A DNA stretch of 64,000 nt, from the NCBI GenBank assembly GCA_035308025.1, contig DATGHL010000031.1, positions 1 through 64,000 on the forward strand. The letters run 5' to 3'. Below the pieces are notes generated by a model. The model saw only the letters and a program-made list of their open reading frames with translations. It made no database searches and was not told the origin of the DNA. This DNA is from Candidatus Binataceae bacterium (GTDB lineage Bacteria > Desulfobacterota > Binatia > Binatales > Binataceae). This document shows, one piece after another, positions 26,629 through 35,190 of the stretch. Each line of letters starts with the position of its first letter. The first letter of the stretch is position 1. A program made the position numbers and the translations under genes.

Positions 26629-27463
26629 TGACGTTACCTTCGATCAGCCGTGTGGGTTGTATCACCGTCACGAAATTACCATCACGCTCGATGCGCCGCC
26701 GGAGCATCGCCGCAACCCGCCGGGTCATCTTGCGCGAGTCCCGCCACTTCATCGCGAGGCCATAACTGCGAAGGAGCCGCAGCCGATCGCTGCGGGTAAT
26801 CCCTGGCATCGCAAACCGTCCGAGCTGCACCAGATTGCGCAACATCCGGCGGCGCCGTCCGATCGCGAAGCTCAGCCGCGTCCGCTCGTGATCGAGAAAT
26901 ATGAAGCGGGGCTGCACTTCAAGGACAACAAAGATGTTGAAAGGCGTGAGATCGCCATGCACGAAACCCGCGCGATGCATCCGCGCAATTTCAATCCCCA
27001 ACGCCGCCAACGCCGCGCGCTTGTCAGCGATCGATCCCGCTAATAGCTCAAGTGTCCGCAGCGGACCGCGCCCCTGCGCACGCGGCGTGACGATTAGCTC
27101 GCGTCCGCCGGCGCGCTCGCGACCGTGAATCCAGACTGGCGGCGCGCAGATTCCGGCGGCCGCCATTTGTGCAGTGACCCGGGCGACGTGCGAGCCCACC
27201 GAATCGCGCAGTCTCTGCTTAAGCCCGTCGAGGCCGTGCGGTACCTCGATCACTTTGACGAAAATATCGGTTCGCAGGCCGGCCTCTGTCGCCGCGCGGA
27301 CGTTGTACGTGGTGGCGCGACGCGATCTCCGCAGCGGCTTCACGCCGCGGCCGGCTGCCGTCGTCACGACGAGCCTGCGCAAATCCTCGCCGAGCCCGAC
27401 GGCCGGGCCGGTCACGATTAGCGACCAGCTTTCGCATTCGATGAGCTCCGATCGTTTCCGCAC
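26621..27463 (-). CDS. LPS-core heptose/Kdo kinase-like protein (WaaP/KdkA superfamily)
   Basis: The GTG at 27463, two bases after the GT9 stop, gives 280 residues; the longer open frame upstream is antisense-like overlap with the GT9 gene. The kinase core shows IFVKVIEVPHG with a basic strand, catalytic loop HGDLTPFNIFV and metal site FLDHERTR. This belongs with RIO/WaaP-type sugar kinases. It is coupled both to the GT9 gene upstream and by an 8-base overlap to GT4 downstream. It would phosphorylate a core sugar, most simply the heptose added by the GT9 enzyme. The substrate is inferred from context. Confidence 0.78.
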   Translation of the reverse strand: MRKRSELIECESWSLIVTGPAVGLGEDLRRLVVTTAAGRGVKPLRRSRRATTYNVRAATEAGLRTDIFVKVIEVPHGLDGLKQRLRDSVGSHVARVTAQMAAAGICAPPVWIHGRERAGGRELIVTPRAQGRGPLRTLELLAGSIADKRAALAALGIEIARMHRAGFVHGDLTPFNIFVVLEVQPRFIFLDHERTRLSFAIGRRRRMLRNLVQLGRFAMPGITRSDRLRLLRSYGLAMKWRDSRKMTRRVAAMLRRRIERDGNFVTVIQPTRLIEGNVSG

Positions 27464-27465
27464 GC

Positions 27466-28569
27466 TCAGCTCGCTGGCGAGGCTTCTTCGATCTCCGGCG
27501 CCCCGCGACGTTCGCCGGTGACCTGAAGCGCCCGTCGGATCGTCGCCGCGACGAGCGCGGGCGAGAGCCGTCGCATGCACTCGCGCCCGACCGGACAATG
27601 CCGTAAATAGCACGGGCTGCAAGGGATCTCGCCGCGCAGCGCGAACTCCGCGAAGCCCCACGGCGCTGAGCGCTCCGGCGCGGTCGCCCCCCACAGCGAC
27701 ACGATCGGACATCCAACCGCCGCGGCGATATGCATCGGCCCGCAGTCGGGACCAAAGGCGGCGGCGCATTCAGCAAAAATCCCAGCCAGTTCGCCTACAC
27801 TCGTCCGACCCGCCAGATTCAGCGCCGCCGTCTCCCTGAGTTCACGCACGACGTTCGCCGCAAGCTCCGCGTCCTCGGGACCCCCGATCAGAATCGGGAA
27901 AAGCCCCCCAGCGCCCTCTGGCGGCGCAGCCAGTTCTTTAATTACCGCTGCGATCGCCTCCGCAAAATAGACCCGGCTCGGCCATGACGAGCCGAGAATC
28001 ACCCCGAGCAGCGGGCGCGGCGCCGCGCCGATAATCTCGCGCGCGCGCCGCCGGCCTTCCGCCGACGGCTCGAGCCCAAACTCGATCGCGCCTGACGCCA
28101 GCCCCAGCAGATCGCCAAACGCCTGATACTGCGCGAGCTTCAGCCGCATCGGCGGCTGCGGCGCGATCCGCCGCGTCGAGAACCATTGATTGAACTCCTT
28201 GACGTTCGCCGCCGCAAAGCCGAAACGGTCGCGCGCACCGCTGACTCTCGCGATCACCCCGCTCTTCAGATGCCGCTGCAGATCGACCACGAGGTCGAAG
28301 CGTCCGCGCCGAATCTTCAGGAGAAAAGGTGCAAACGACCACGGCGCGCCACGACGCTCGTACACGATTACCTCGTCGAGCCACGGATGGCCGCGCAGGA
28401 CCGGCTCCGACTTCGGCTCAACCGCCCACGCCAGATGCGCCGTCGGCCAGCCCTCACGCATCCGCTTAAGCAGCGGCAGGGCGCGTACGACATCGCCGAT
28501 CGATCCGAGCAAAACAATCAGCACCCGCGCAGGATGCGCGTGGCTCGAATTGGCGCCGTCCGCCGACAT
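27466..28569 (-). CDS. Glycosyltransferase family 9 (ADP-heptose:LPS heptosyltransferase type)
   Basis: From ATG 28569 the protein is 367 residues (a GTG at 28590 is possible but lacks a ribosome site). RVLIVLLGSIGDVVRALPLLKRMR is the GT9 start, and VDLQRHLKSG, GSSWPSRVY and FGPDCGPMHIAAAVGCPIVSLWGATAPERSAPWG are the donor/acceptor motifs of WaaC/WaaF/WaaQ enzymes. The cysteine-rich ending CSPCYLRHCPVGRECM is seen in many heptosyltransferases I and III. It starts the minus-strand core-LPS block. Position in the heptose chain is not determinable. Confidence 0.88.
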   Translation of the reverse strand: MSADGANSSHAHPARVLIVLLGSIGDVVRALPLLKRMREGWPTAHLAWAVEPKSEPVLRGHPWLDEVIVYERRGAPWSFAPFLLKIRRGRFDLVVDLQRHLKSGVIARVSGARDRFGFAAANVKEFNQWFSTRRIAPQPPMRLKLAQYQAFGDLLGLASGAIEFGLEPSAEGRRRAREIIGAAPRPLLGVILGSSWPSRVYFAEAIAAVIKELAAPPEGAGGLFPILIGGPEDAELAANVVRELRETAALNLAGRTSVGELAGIFAECAAAFGPDCGPMHIAAAVGCPIVSLWGATAPERSAPWGFAEFALRGEIPCSPCYLRHCPVGRECMRRLSPALVAATIRRALQVTGERRGAPEIEEASPAS

Positions 28570-28624
28570 CGCGAGCTCTACAGAAGTCACAAGCTTGGCA
28601 GGCTCGGACGGTCAGGCGGGTGTT

Positions 28625-28993
28625 TCAATCCCAGTCGAGCGCCCCGCGCTGCCATGCGTAGGCCAATCCGACCCCGAGAATCGCGATGAAAACCAACGCC
28701 TCGACCAGGCCGAACACCCCGAGCTCGCGCAGATTCGCGGCCCATGGATAAAGAAACACGACCTCGACATCGAAAACGAGAAAAAGGATTGCCGTCAGGT
28801 AAAAGCGCACCGAAAAACGTCCCCATGCGCTTCCGGTCGGCGGATTACCGCATTCGAAAGCCTCACCCTTGACCTTGCCGCCCGCGCGCCGCGGCCCGAG
28901 AAAACGATTGATCGTGATCATGGTCCCGACCACCCCGCCCGCGCCGAACAACATCACGGCAATCGGAAACCATGTGGTGACTCCAGAACTCAT
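28625..28993 (-). CDS. nuoA: Orphan NADH-quinone oxidoreductase subunit A (NuoA)
   Basis: 122 residues with three membrane helices and the NuoA core FECGNPPTGSAWGRFSVRFYLTAI followed by VFDVEVVFLYPWA, including the conserved Glu/Asp in the second helix. It is clearly related to, but distinct from, the operon-encoded NuoA at 47509. ATG 28993 has a GGAG box 6 bases before the codon region. No other nuo gene is adjacent: upstream is divergent GNAT, downstream the LPS-core block. It could serve a second complex I encoded elsewhere, or be a displaced paralogue. Confidence 0.9.
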   Translation of the reverse strand: MSSGVTTWFPIAVMLFGAGGVVGTMITINRFLGPRRAGGKVKGEAFECGNPPTGSAWGRFSVRFYLTAILFLVFDVEVVFLYPWAANLRELGVFGLVEALVFIAILGVGLAYAWQRGALDWD

Positions 28994-29155
28994 CTCGCGC
29001 TCCAGCTTTCTGCATCAAGCAATCTGAGAGTCCCATGATTATTAGCGCATACTCCCGTCGGGCGCGACTCCTCAGCCGGATCGCTGACCCGCCCAGCGAT
29101 TTGCAAGCGCGCCCACTTCTAGTAATTGAAAACTATTAGTCCGGAGGTCACGGTG

Positions 29156-29722
29156 ATGCCCAACGATCCGATTTCCGCCTACCTGCTGGCTGCGTATCCG
29201 AAAAAAAGCGCGCTACCCGGCGGAACCGCTCTGACTGTGCGCGCCCTGATTCCGCAGGATCGCGCGCAGATGGGCGAATTTTTCGAGCGCGTGCCGGAAG
29301 AGGATCGGGTCTTTCTTAAGGAAGACCTGCTCAATCGCGAAGAGGTCGAAATCTGGCTCGACGAAATCGACGTCGATCGCGAAACTGTGATGGTCGCGGT
29401 TACCGATCGCATCGTCGGGGTGGCGGTGCTCGAACGCCAGCTCAATGGCTGGTCGCAGCACGTGGGCGAAATCCGTATCGTGGCCGATCCCTCGCTGCGC
29501 CGGAGCGGCCTCGGTCACTTACTCGCCAAAACCATCTTTGATCTCGCCCAGCATTCCGGACTCGAAAAAATCTTCGCGCAGATGGTCGCCGACCAACCCG
29601 GCCCGATTCGCGTCTTCAAACGCCTCGGCTTTCGCGCCGAAGCCACCCTCAACGATCAGGTCAAAGACCGCCACGGCTTCAAACACGACCTGCTAGTGAT
29701 GGCGCACTATATGGGCGGCTGA
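29156..29722 (+). CDS. GNAT-family N-acetyltransferase
   Basis: 188 residues from ATG 29156 (GTG 29153 in frame is also good), with a perfect GGAGGT box 10 bases upstream. An N-terminal helical segment precedes the GNAT domain (about 28-185). The acetyl-CoA binding motif A is VADPSLRRSGLGHLLAKTIFDLA (R/Q-x-x-G-x-G/A type), followed by EKIFAQMVADQPGPIRVFKRLGF. Acetyl acceptor unknown; it stands alone between divergent nuoA and a convergent esterase gene. Confidence 0.85.
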   Translation: MPNDPISAYLLAAYPKKSALPGGTALTVRALIPQDRAQMGEFFERVPEEDRVFLKEDLLNREEVEIWLDEIDVDRETVMVAVTDRIVGVAVLERQLNGWSQHVGEIRIVADPSLRRSGLGHLLAKTIFDLAQHSGLEKIFAQMVADQPGPIRVFKRLGFRAEATLNDQVKDRHGFKHDLLVMAHYMGG

Positions 29723-29829
29723 TTTTCGCCGCCGGCAGACGGGAATTTTTGACACAGCTCCAGGGGGCGGTGGAGTCTGCGACGCGCGGCCCGAGTAAAG
29801 ACTCACTTGCTCGCTGTGCTCCGCTAGCG

Positions 29830-30993
29830 TTACAGCGACTCGTAGAGGGCCTCGACCAATGCGCGCGGGCGCGGGTCCATCAGGATGTACGGGCCCATCT
29901 TGTTCATCGTATAGCCGAAGCCCACGCGCGCATCGGGATCGGCAAAGCCGAGCGAGCCGCCCGCCCCCGGATGACCGAACGTCCGCGCATTGGGTCCCAT
30001 CCGATCGTGCGCCTGCGAGAGCATGAAGCCGGTGCTGAAGCGCGTTGGGATCATCAGCACTTCGTCGCGCCCGCTCGATTCTTCCGTATGGCAACGCACG
30101 ATCGCCTCGGGTTCCAGGACCCTCACGCCGTCGATCGCGCCGCCAGCCGCGAGCGCGCCGTAAAGCCGCGCCAGCGCGCCCGCCGTGGCATGGCCATTGG
30201 CGGCCGGGATCTCCGCTGCACGCCAAGCCCGCGAGTTCACCGCCCCCAGCTTCATCGCGCCCGGCGGATTGAAAAAAGCCTTGGCGGTAACCGACTCCGG
30301 ATGCTCCTGCGCGTATTTGAAGATATTGATCTGATCTTTTGGCGGCGCCGGCGATTGAATCATCTGACCGCAGCGCGCGTCGTCTTCCGCCGTCAGGCCA
30401 ATATGACAGTCGAGCTCGAGCGGCCCGGCGATCTCGTCGCGAAAATAATCCCCGAGGCTCTTGCCGGTAATCCGCCGAATCACCTCGCCGACGAGAAAGC
30501 CGATCGTGATCGCGTGATAGCCGTGCCGCGTCCCTGGTGTCCACCACGGCTCTTCGGCCGCCAGCGCGGTGGTCATCGCGCTCCAGTCGTAGATCGCGGC
30601 GTCAGGCACGGGTTTGCGCAGCGCCGGCAGGCCCGCGCGATGATTCAAGAGCTGGCGCAACCGAATATGGTCTTTTCCGGCGCGCGCAAATTCTGGCCAG
30701 TAAGCCGCCACTGGCGTGTCCAAATCGAGTAGCCCTTGATCAATCAGCCGATGGGCGCAAATCGCCGTCACCCCCTTGGTCGTCGAGAACAGGTTGACCA
30801 ACGTGTCAGGCCGCCACGGAATGGTTCGAGCCTTGTCGGCGTGACCGGCCCACAGATCAACAACTGCCAGGCCGTCAACAACGATCGCAAATGAGGCGCC
30901 GTACTCGTTGCGCTGCGCAAAATTCTCGGCGAACGCTTCTTTAACGCGCTCAAACCGCGGATCGCAGGTTCCCTCGATGCGAAGTTCATCCAA
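29830..30993 (-). CDS. Beta-lactamase-fold serine hydrolase (family VIII esterase, EstB-like)
   Basis: 387 residues of the class C beta-lactamase/DD-peptidase fold. The nucleophile motif is STTK (S70, K73) and the second motif is the esterase-type YHAIT rather than YxN, which points to a family VIII carboxylesterase. The C-terminal FGHPGAGGSLGFADP loop replaces the KTG box. No signal peptide, so it is cytoplasmic, again like EstB enzymes and unlike true AmpC. Substrate unknown. Single gene, convergent with the GNAT gene. Confidence 0.88.
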   Translation of the reverse strand: MDELRIEGTCDPRFERVKEAFAENFAQRNEYGASFAIVVDGLAVVDLWAGHADKARTIPWRPDTLVNLFSTTKGVTAICAHRLIDQGLLDLDTPVAAYWPEFARAGKDHIRLRQLLNHRAGLPALRKPVPDAAIYDWSAMTTALAAEEPWWTPGTRHGYHAITIGFLVGEVIRRITGKSLGDYFRDEIAGPLELDCHIGLTAEDDARCGQMIQSPAPPKDQINIFKYAQEHPESVTAKAFFNPPGAMKLGAVNSRAWRAAEIPAANGHATAGALARLYGALAAGGAIDGVRVLEPEAIVRCHTEESSGRDEVLMIPTRFSTGFMLSQAHDRMGPNARTFGHPGAGGSLGFADPDARVGFGYTMNKMGPYILMDPRPRALVEALYESL

Positions 30994-31022
30994 GATGCAT
31001 CCCTCCCCTCACGGCGTCACGT

Positions 31023-32000
31023 TCAGACTTGGGCGATTGCGCCGCCGCAGCTCGACCCCGCCCCGGCCGTGCAGCCGAAACAGTGCGGACCCGTAGCTAT
31101 CGACGCCCCCGCGAAACGGTCCAGGTTATCGACGTCTGCGATGGTCAGCGGCTTCTCGTTGACGTCGCGGGCGAGCGGCAGCTCGAGCATCTGATTGAAG
31201 TCGCAATCATAGAGCGTGCCGTCGTAGCCCACGCTGATCAGGGAGCGGCACATCAGACCCGCGATCGTGGCCGGGTTAAAATGGTTGACCAGCAATCCCA
31301 TGTACTCGCTGAACTGGCCCCAGCGACGAAGCTGATCGGCGAAGCGCCGAATCGGCATATTCGTAATCGTCAGCAGGCGATTGAAGCGGATGCCGAAATT
31401 GCCGCCGAGCTCCTCGCGATAACGCGCCTCAAGTGCGGCCTGCGGCGGCGGCAGCGCGGCGCCGACCGGATTGTACACGAGGTCGAGGACGAGCCCGTCG
31501 CCGCCATAGCCCAGGCGATTCAGCAGCCGCAGCGCCTCGATACTCTTCTCGAACACTCCACGGCCGCGCTGCTTTTCGACGTTCTCTGCGGAATAACAGG
31601 GTAGCGAGCAGATCAGCCTGACCTGATTGGCGCAATAAAACTCCGGAATCGACTCCATGCCGGGCTCGAACAGCACCGTCAGATTGCAGCGCACCAGGAC
31701 CTCGCGAGCACCGGCGCGGGCCGCCTCGACCAGGCGGCGAAAGTTCGGATTGAGTTCAGGGGCCCCGCCGGTCAGATCGACAGTGCGAATCGCGGCGCTC
31801 GCCTCGAGCAGCTCGATAACGCGCGCCGCCGTGGCCGGCGTCATAATCTCGCGTCGCGCCGGGCCGGCATCGACGTGACAGTGATGGCACGCCTGATTGC
31901 AGAGCTTGCCGACGTTAACCTGCAAGGTTTCCGTCGCGCCGCGCCGCAGCGGCTCCATCCCATGGCCGCGCAAGGCCGCCGCGAAGTTATCGTCGATCAC
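31023..32000 (-). CDS. arsS: Arsenosugar-type radical SAM protein ArsS
   Basis: 325 residues. The radical SAM cluster motif is CNQACHHC (C34, C38, C41) followed by HVDAGP, and the C-terminal DUF3641 region ends in CFGCTAGAGSSCGGA. This pairing is specific to ArsS, which adds a 5'-deoxyadenosyl group to dimethylarsenite in arsenosugar synthesis. The usual ArsM methyltransferase is not adjacent. Many ArsS-like genes sit outside ars loci, so a different substrate is possible. Confidence 0.88.
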   Translation of the reverse strand: MIDDNFAAALRGHGMEPLRRGATETLQVNVGKLCNQACHHCHVDAGPARREIMTPATAARVIELLEASAAIRTVDLTGGAPELNPNFRRLVEAARAGAREVLVRCNLTVLFEPGMESIPEFYCANQVRLICSLPCYSAENVEKQRGRGVFEKSIEALRLLNRLGYGGDGLVLDLVYNPVGAALPPPQAALEARYREELGGNFGIRFNRLLTITNMPIRRFADQLRRWGQFSEYMGLLVNHFNPATIAGLMCRSLISVGYDGTLYDCDFNQMLELPLARDVNEKPLTIADVDNLDRFAGASIATGPHCFGCTAGAGSSCGGAIAQV

Positions 32001-32114
32001 CGAAACCCCTACGCAAAGAACTCACCGCCTCCAGCATACCATCGCGGATGCCTCTGCGAGCATGGTCGTCGCGCGTTCGCGACATGCTAAACTGTCGGGC
32101 TTCACGATGATCAA

Positions 32115-33599
32115 ATGATGGAAAACAACTCTATACCTCCGCTCAGCGATACGGTTCAAACCTCGGTGCTCGTTGCCGACGACGACGCGGCGATCCGGCT
32201 CGTCCTGCGCCATCGGCTCGAGTCGGCCGGCTATACGGTTGAGGAGGCCGCCGACAGTCAGACGGCGCTCCGCGCCCTGCTCGCAAATCGCCACGCCGTG
32301 GCCCTGCTCGACATCATGATGCCCGGGGCTGGGGGGCTCGAAGTGTTAACGCAGGCGCGCGAGCAGGCAGCACGAGCCCAAATCATCGTCATCACGGCCG
32401 CGAGCACGATGAACAACGCGGTGGAAGCGATGAGCCGCGGCGCGCACGACTATTTAACCAAGCCGTTCGAGAATCTCGATCAGGTCGCCGCCGCGGTGGC
32501 GCGCGCCGCGGAGATCGCTGCGCAAGCCGGCGACCTGTCGCGGCTGAAGGACGAGCTCAATCGCCACCTGGTCGGCGGCGAGATCATTGGCCGCAGCCCG
32601 GCGATGCAGGAGATCTACAAGCTGATCGGTCGCGTCGTCAGCAACGACGCCTCGCTGCTGATCACCGGCGAAAGCGGCACCGGCAAAGAGCTGGTGGCGC
32701 GCGCGATTCATTTCAAGTCGCCGCGCTGGCGCGGTCCTTTCGTCGCGGTCAACTGTTCGGCCATCCCGCAGGGACTGCTCGAGAGCGAGCTGTTCGGGCA
32801 CGAACGCGGAGCCTTCACGGGCGCCACCGAGCGGCGTGCGGGCAAGTTCGAGCAGGCTGCAGGCGGCACGATCTTCCTTGACGAGATCGGCGACTTGCCG
32901 CTCGAACTGCAGCCGAAGCTGTTGCGCGTGCTGCAAGAGCGCGAGTTCTCGCGCGTCGGCGGGGTCGAGACGCTCAAGGCCCAGACGCGCGTAATCGCCG
33001 CGACCAATCAGGAGCTCGAAACCGCGGTCACTGAGCGGCGCTTTCGCGAGGATCTTTATTTTCGGCTGCGCGTGATTCCGATCAATATCCCGCCGCTGCG
33101 CGCGCGCCGCGAAGATATCGCGGAATTAACCGATTATTTTGTCGGCAAAGCGGTGCGTGAGATGGGCGCGCCGGCCCGCACGATTGCGCCCGACGCCCGC
33201 GACAAGCTCTACGCCTACGACTGGCCGGGCAACGTCCGCGAGCTGGAGAACGCGGTCTTGCGCGCGGCGCTGCTCGCCCAGGGCTCGCAGCTCCGCGCGG
33301 CGGATCTCAATCTCGGCCGCAATGCCAAGCCCGGCAAAGTCGCGAGCGACGCCGGCGCGACCCTTGGTGAACTAATCTTTCGCCGCCTCGAGGAGATGGT
33401 CAGCGAGGACGGCGCCGAACCCCGCGACCTGCATCAGCGAATCATCGCCGAGCTCGAGAAGCCGCTGATTGAGATCACGCTGGCGCGGGCGCGCGGCAAT
33501 CAGGTCCACGCCGCGCGGATGCTCGGGCTGAATCGCAACACGTTGCGCAAAAAGCTCGCCGATCACGCAATCACGATCACGAAAACTCCGGGTAGCTGA
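32115..33599 (+). CDS. Sigma-54-dependent response regulator (NtrC type)
   Basis: 494 residues. The receiver domain (about 16-130) has the acidic pocket (ADDDA) and phosphorylated Asp in LLDIMMPG, with conserved K in YLTKPF. The AAA+ domain (about 155-385) has Walker A GESGTGKE and the sigma-54 contact loop GAFTGA, Walker B IFLDEIGDLP. The C-terminal Fis-type helix-turn-helix (NQVHAARMLGLNRNTLRKKL) binds DNA. No histidine kinase is next to it, so it is an orphan regulator by position. Start codons ATG 32115 and 32118 are adjacent. Confidence 0.94.
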   Translation: MMENNSIPPLSDTVQTSVLVADDDAAIRLVLRHRLESAGYTVEEAADSQTALRALLANRHAVALLDIMMPGAGGLEVLTQAREQAARAQIIVITAASTMNNAVEAMSRGAHDYLTKPFENLDQVAAAVARAAEIAAQAGDLSRLKDELNRHLVGGEIIGRSPAMQEIYKLIGRVVSNDASLLITGESGTGKELVARAIHFKSPRWRGPFVAVNCSAIPQGLLESELFGHERGAFTGATERRAGKFEQAAGGTIFLDEIGDLPLELQPKLLRVLQEREFSRVGGVETLKAQTRVIAATNQELETAVTERRFREDLYFRLRVIPINIPPLRARREDIAELTDYFVGKAVREMGAPARTIAPDARDKLYAYDWPGNVRELENAVLRAALLAQGSQLRAADLNLGRNAKPGKVASDAGATLGELIFRRLEEMVSEDGAEPRDLHQRIIAELEKPLIEITLARARGNQVHAARMLGLNRNTLRKKLADHAITITKTPGS

Positions 33600-33630
33600 T
33601 CTGAAGCCCTTCGCTTCCCATTTCTACGCG

Positions 33631-34221
33631 ATGATTGATCCGGCCGGCGGCCACGAGCCCGTCACCCTCGCCCGTCTCCTGCTTGACGCCGGCGCTAGCG
33701 TCTTGCAGTTACGCCTGAAGGAGGCCGGCGCACGCGATTTCTTGAGCGCGGCGCGCGCGATCGTTGCGCTCGCCCATGAGCGCGAGGCCTGCCTGATCGT
33801 CAACGATCGGGTGGATATTGCGATTCTGGCCGGTGCGGACGGGGTTCATCTGGGCCAGCAGGATTTGCCGCTTGAGGCCGCCCGCCGGCTCGTCGGCGCG
33901 GATCGAATTATCGGCATCTCGACTCACACGGTCGAGCAGGCGCGCGTAGCCGAGGTCGGCGGCGCTGACTATATCGGGTTTGGCGCGATCTATTCGGGCG
34001 GCTTGAAAAATGTCCAAAACGCGCAGGGACTCGAGCGTCTGCGCGAGGTCCGTGACGCCGTGCAGATGCCGATCGTTGCGATAGGCGGCATCACCGAAGC
34101 GACGATCCCCGCCGTACTCGCGGCCGGGGCGGACGCCGCGGCGATCATCACAGATGTCGTGCACGCGCCGAACATCGCCGTGAAGGTTAAGTCGATTCTG
34201 ACAATCCTCCGAGCAGTCTAG
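33631..34221 (+). CDS. thiE: Thiamine-phosphate synthase ThiE
   Basis: 196 residues with the TIM-barrel ThiE motifs: QLRLKE, LIVNDRVDIAILAGADGVHLGQQDLP, IGISTHT, YIGFGAIY, and the GGI phosphate loop. It joins HMP-PP and thiazole phosphate. The first strand seems shortened if translation begins at ATG 33631. The frame continues upstream to CTG 33601 (PFASHFYAMIDP), which restores the usual YxItD-like first strand, and has no ATG, GTG or TTG there. Only 31 bases follow the regulator gene, leaving no room for a TPP riboswitch. A start at CTG or an assembly error at the 5' end is possible. Confidence 0.88.
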   Translation: MIDPAGGHEPVTLARLLLDAGASVLQLRLKEAGARDFLSAARAIVALAHEREACLIVNDRVDIAILAGADGVHLGQQDLPLEAARRLVGADRIIGISTHTVEQARVAEVGGADYIGFGAIYSGGLKNVQNAQGLERLREVRDAVQMPIVAIGGITEATIPAVLAAGADAAAIITDVVHAPNIAVKVKSILTILRAV

Positions 34222-34250
34222 GGCGGGAGCTTCACGCTCGCCGAATTTTC
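34222..34250 (+). terminator. Weak hairpin after thiE
   Basis: GGCGGGAGC and GCTCGCC can pair around a TTCAC loop, with one bulged base, followed by GAATTTTC. It lies between the thiE stop and the convergent exported-protein gene. The T run is short, so terminator function is uncertain. Confidence 0.25.
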
Positions 34251-34265
34251 ACTCGAACGCGGCAA

Positions 34266-34979
34266 TCACTCGAGAGCGGTCATGGCGATATAGCCTTCGA
34301 GGCCGTCCTTCATCCGGATTTTCATGTAGTTTAGCGACGTGCCAATCACATGGACGTCGTGCGTGTTGTGCACCTCGGCGAGTTTTTTCCCGTAGCGATT
34401 CGGCTCCGACAGGACGGGAGTATCTTTCGTCAGCTTGAACATTTTGTCCGTCGGCCGGTCGAGCTCGACCGCGCTGACCGGAACATAGCCGACTGCACCG
34501 CTCTTGAGCTTGACCTGAACGAAGTAATGAGTCGCGCCAGTGACATGAACGAATTTGCCGGGGTCCATGCGCTCGATCCGGCTCGACGAATCTGCGGGAC
34601 TCGTGTAGGCCCACGAGGACTCTTTCAATTTGAGCATCGCGTCCGCCGGCTCGACCGCGCCGGACCATGCCACAGATGTTTTCCGCACAGACTTCTTCGC
34701 CGCATGATGGACGGCGCGAGGCGTGTGCGACACCGGCACCGCCGGGAGGGGTGCCGTTGGGACGCCTTCATCCGCGGCTGCCGGAACGGCGGCCGACGGT
34801 GCCGAATCCTCCGGCGCGATCGTAGTCTCCGGCAGCGTTTTCGGCGCAGCGCTGGGTTGCGCAAGTGCCGGAATGATCGCGGCTAACGTCATCGCGCAGG
34901 CGGCCATGAAGAGCGGCAGGCACCCGCCCGTCTTGCGTCGCCCCGACGAACCCTGCGCTCGAAATCCTATCCCTCTCAT
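34266..34979 (-). CDS. Exported protein with two bacterial SH3-like domains
   Basis: From ATG 34979, preceded by a perfect GGAGGT box 7 bases away, the product is 237 residues. It has a signal peptide (hydrophobic segment about 22-40, cleavage after ALAQ), a Pro/Ala-rich linker with basic stretch HHAAKKSVRKT, and two SH3-like repeats: the first about 113-170 (WAYTSPADSSSRIERMDPGKFVHV..GYVPVSAVEL), the second about 175-235 (TPVLSEPNRYGKKLAEV..GYIAMTALE). Such domains often bind peptidoglycan. Function otherwise unknown. It is convergent with thiE. Confidence 0.75.
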   Translation of the reverse strand: MRGIGFRAQGSSGRRKTGGCLPLFMAACAMTLAAIIPALAQPSAAPKTLPETTIAPEDSAPSAAVPAAADEGVPTAPLPAVPVSHTPRAVHHAAKKSVRKTSVAWSGAVEPADAMLKLKESSWAYTSPADSSSRIERMDPGKFVHVTGATHYFVQVKLKSGAVGYVPVSAVELDRPTDKMFKLTKDTPVLSEPNRYGKKLAEVHNTHDVHVIGTSLNYMKIRMKDGLEGYIAMTALE

Positions 34980-35170
34980 CCCCACAACCTCCACTCATCC
35001 CCTATGTACAGAAGCTACGACATATAAAATCTGCCCCGGCGCGCCGAGATTCAAGGCGCTAGTGTCGCGCGTCCCGCAAGTTGCGCTAACCGCGGCGCCA
35101 ACGCCCCCTCATTCAGGCAGGAGTTCGGCGGAGCGAGAAGTCTCCGAAAAATGCGCGACGTTGGTGGAAG

Positions 35171-35188
35171 CCGGGATTCTTTCGCTGC
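35171..35188 (+). repeat. Short dispersed motif shared with 61.5 kb
   Basis: CCGGGATTCTTTCGCTGC here resembles CCGGGATTTTTCGCTGC at 61532-61548, with one base difference and one base missing. Both copies are intergenic. It is part of what looks like a family of dispersed non-coding repeats. The rest of the 211-base gap 34980-35190 shows no gene. Confidence 0.35.
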
Positions 35189-35190
35189 GC

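Noticed and set aside
33591..33631. TPP riboswitch before thiE
   Set aside because: Only 31 bases separate the regulator stop and thiE ATG; a THI box cannot fit.
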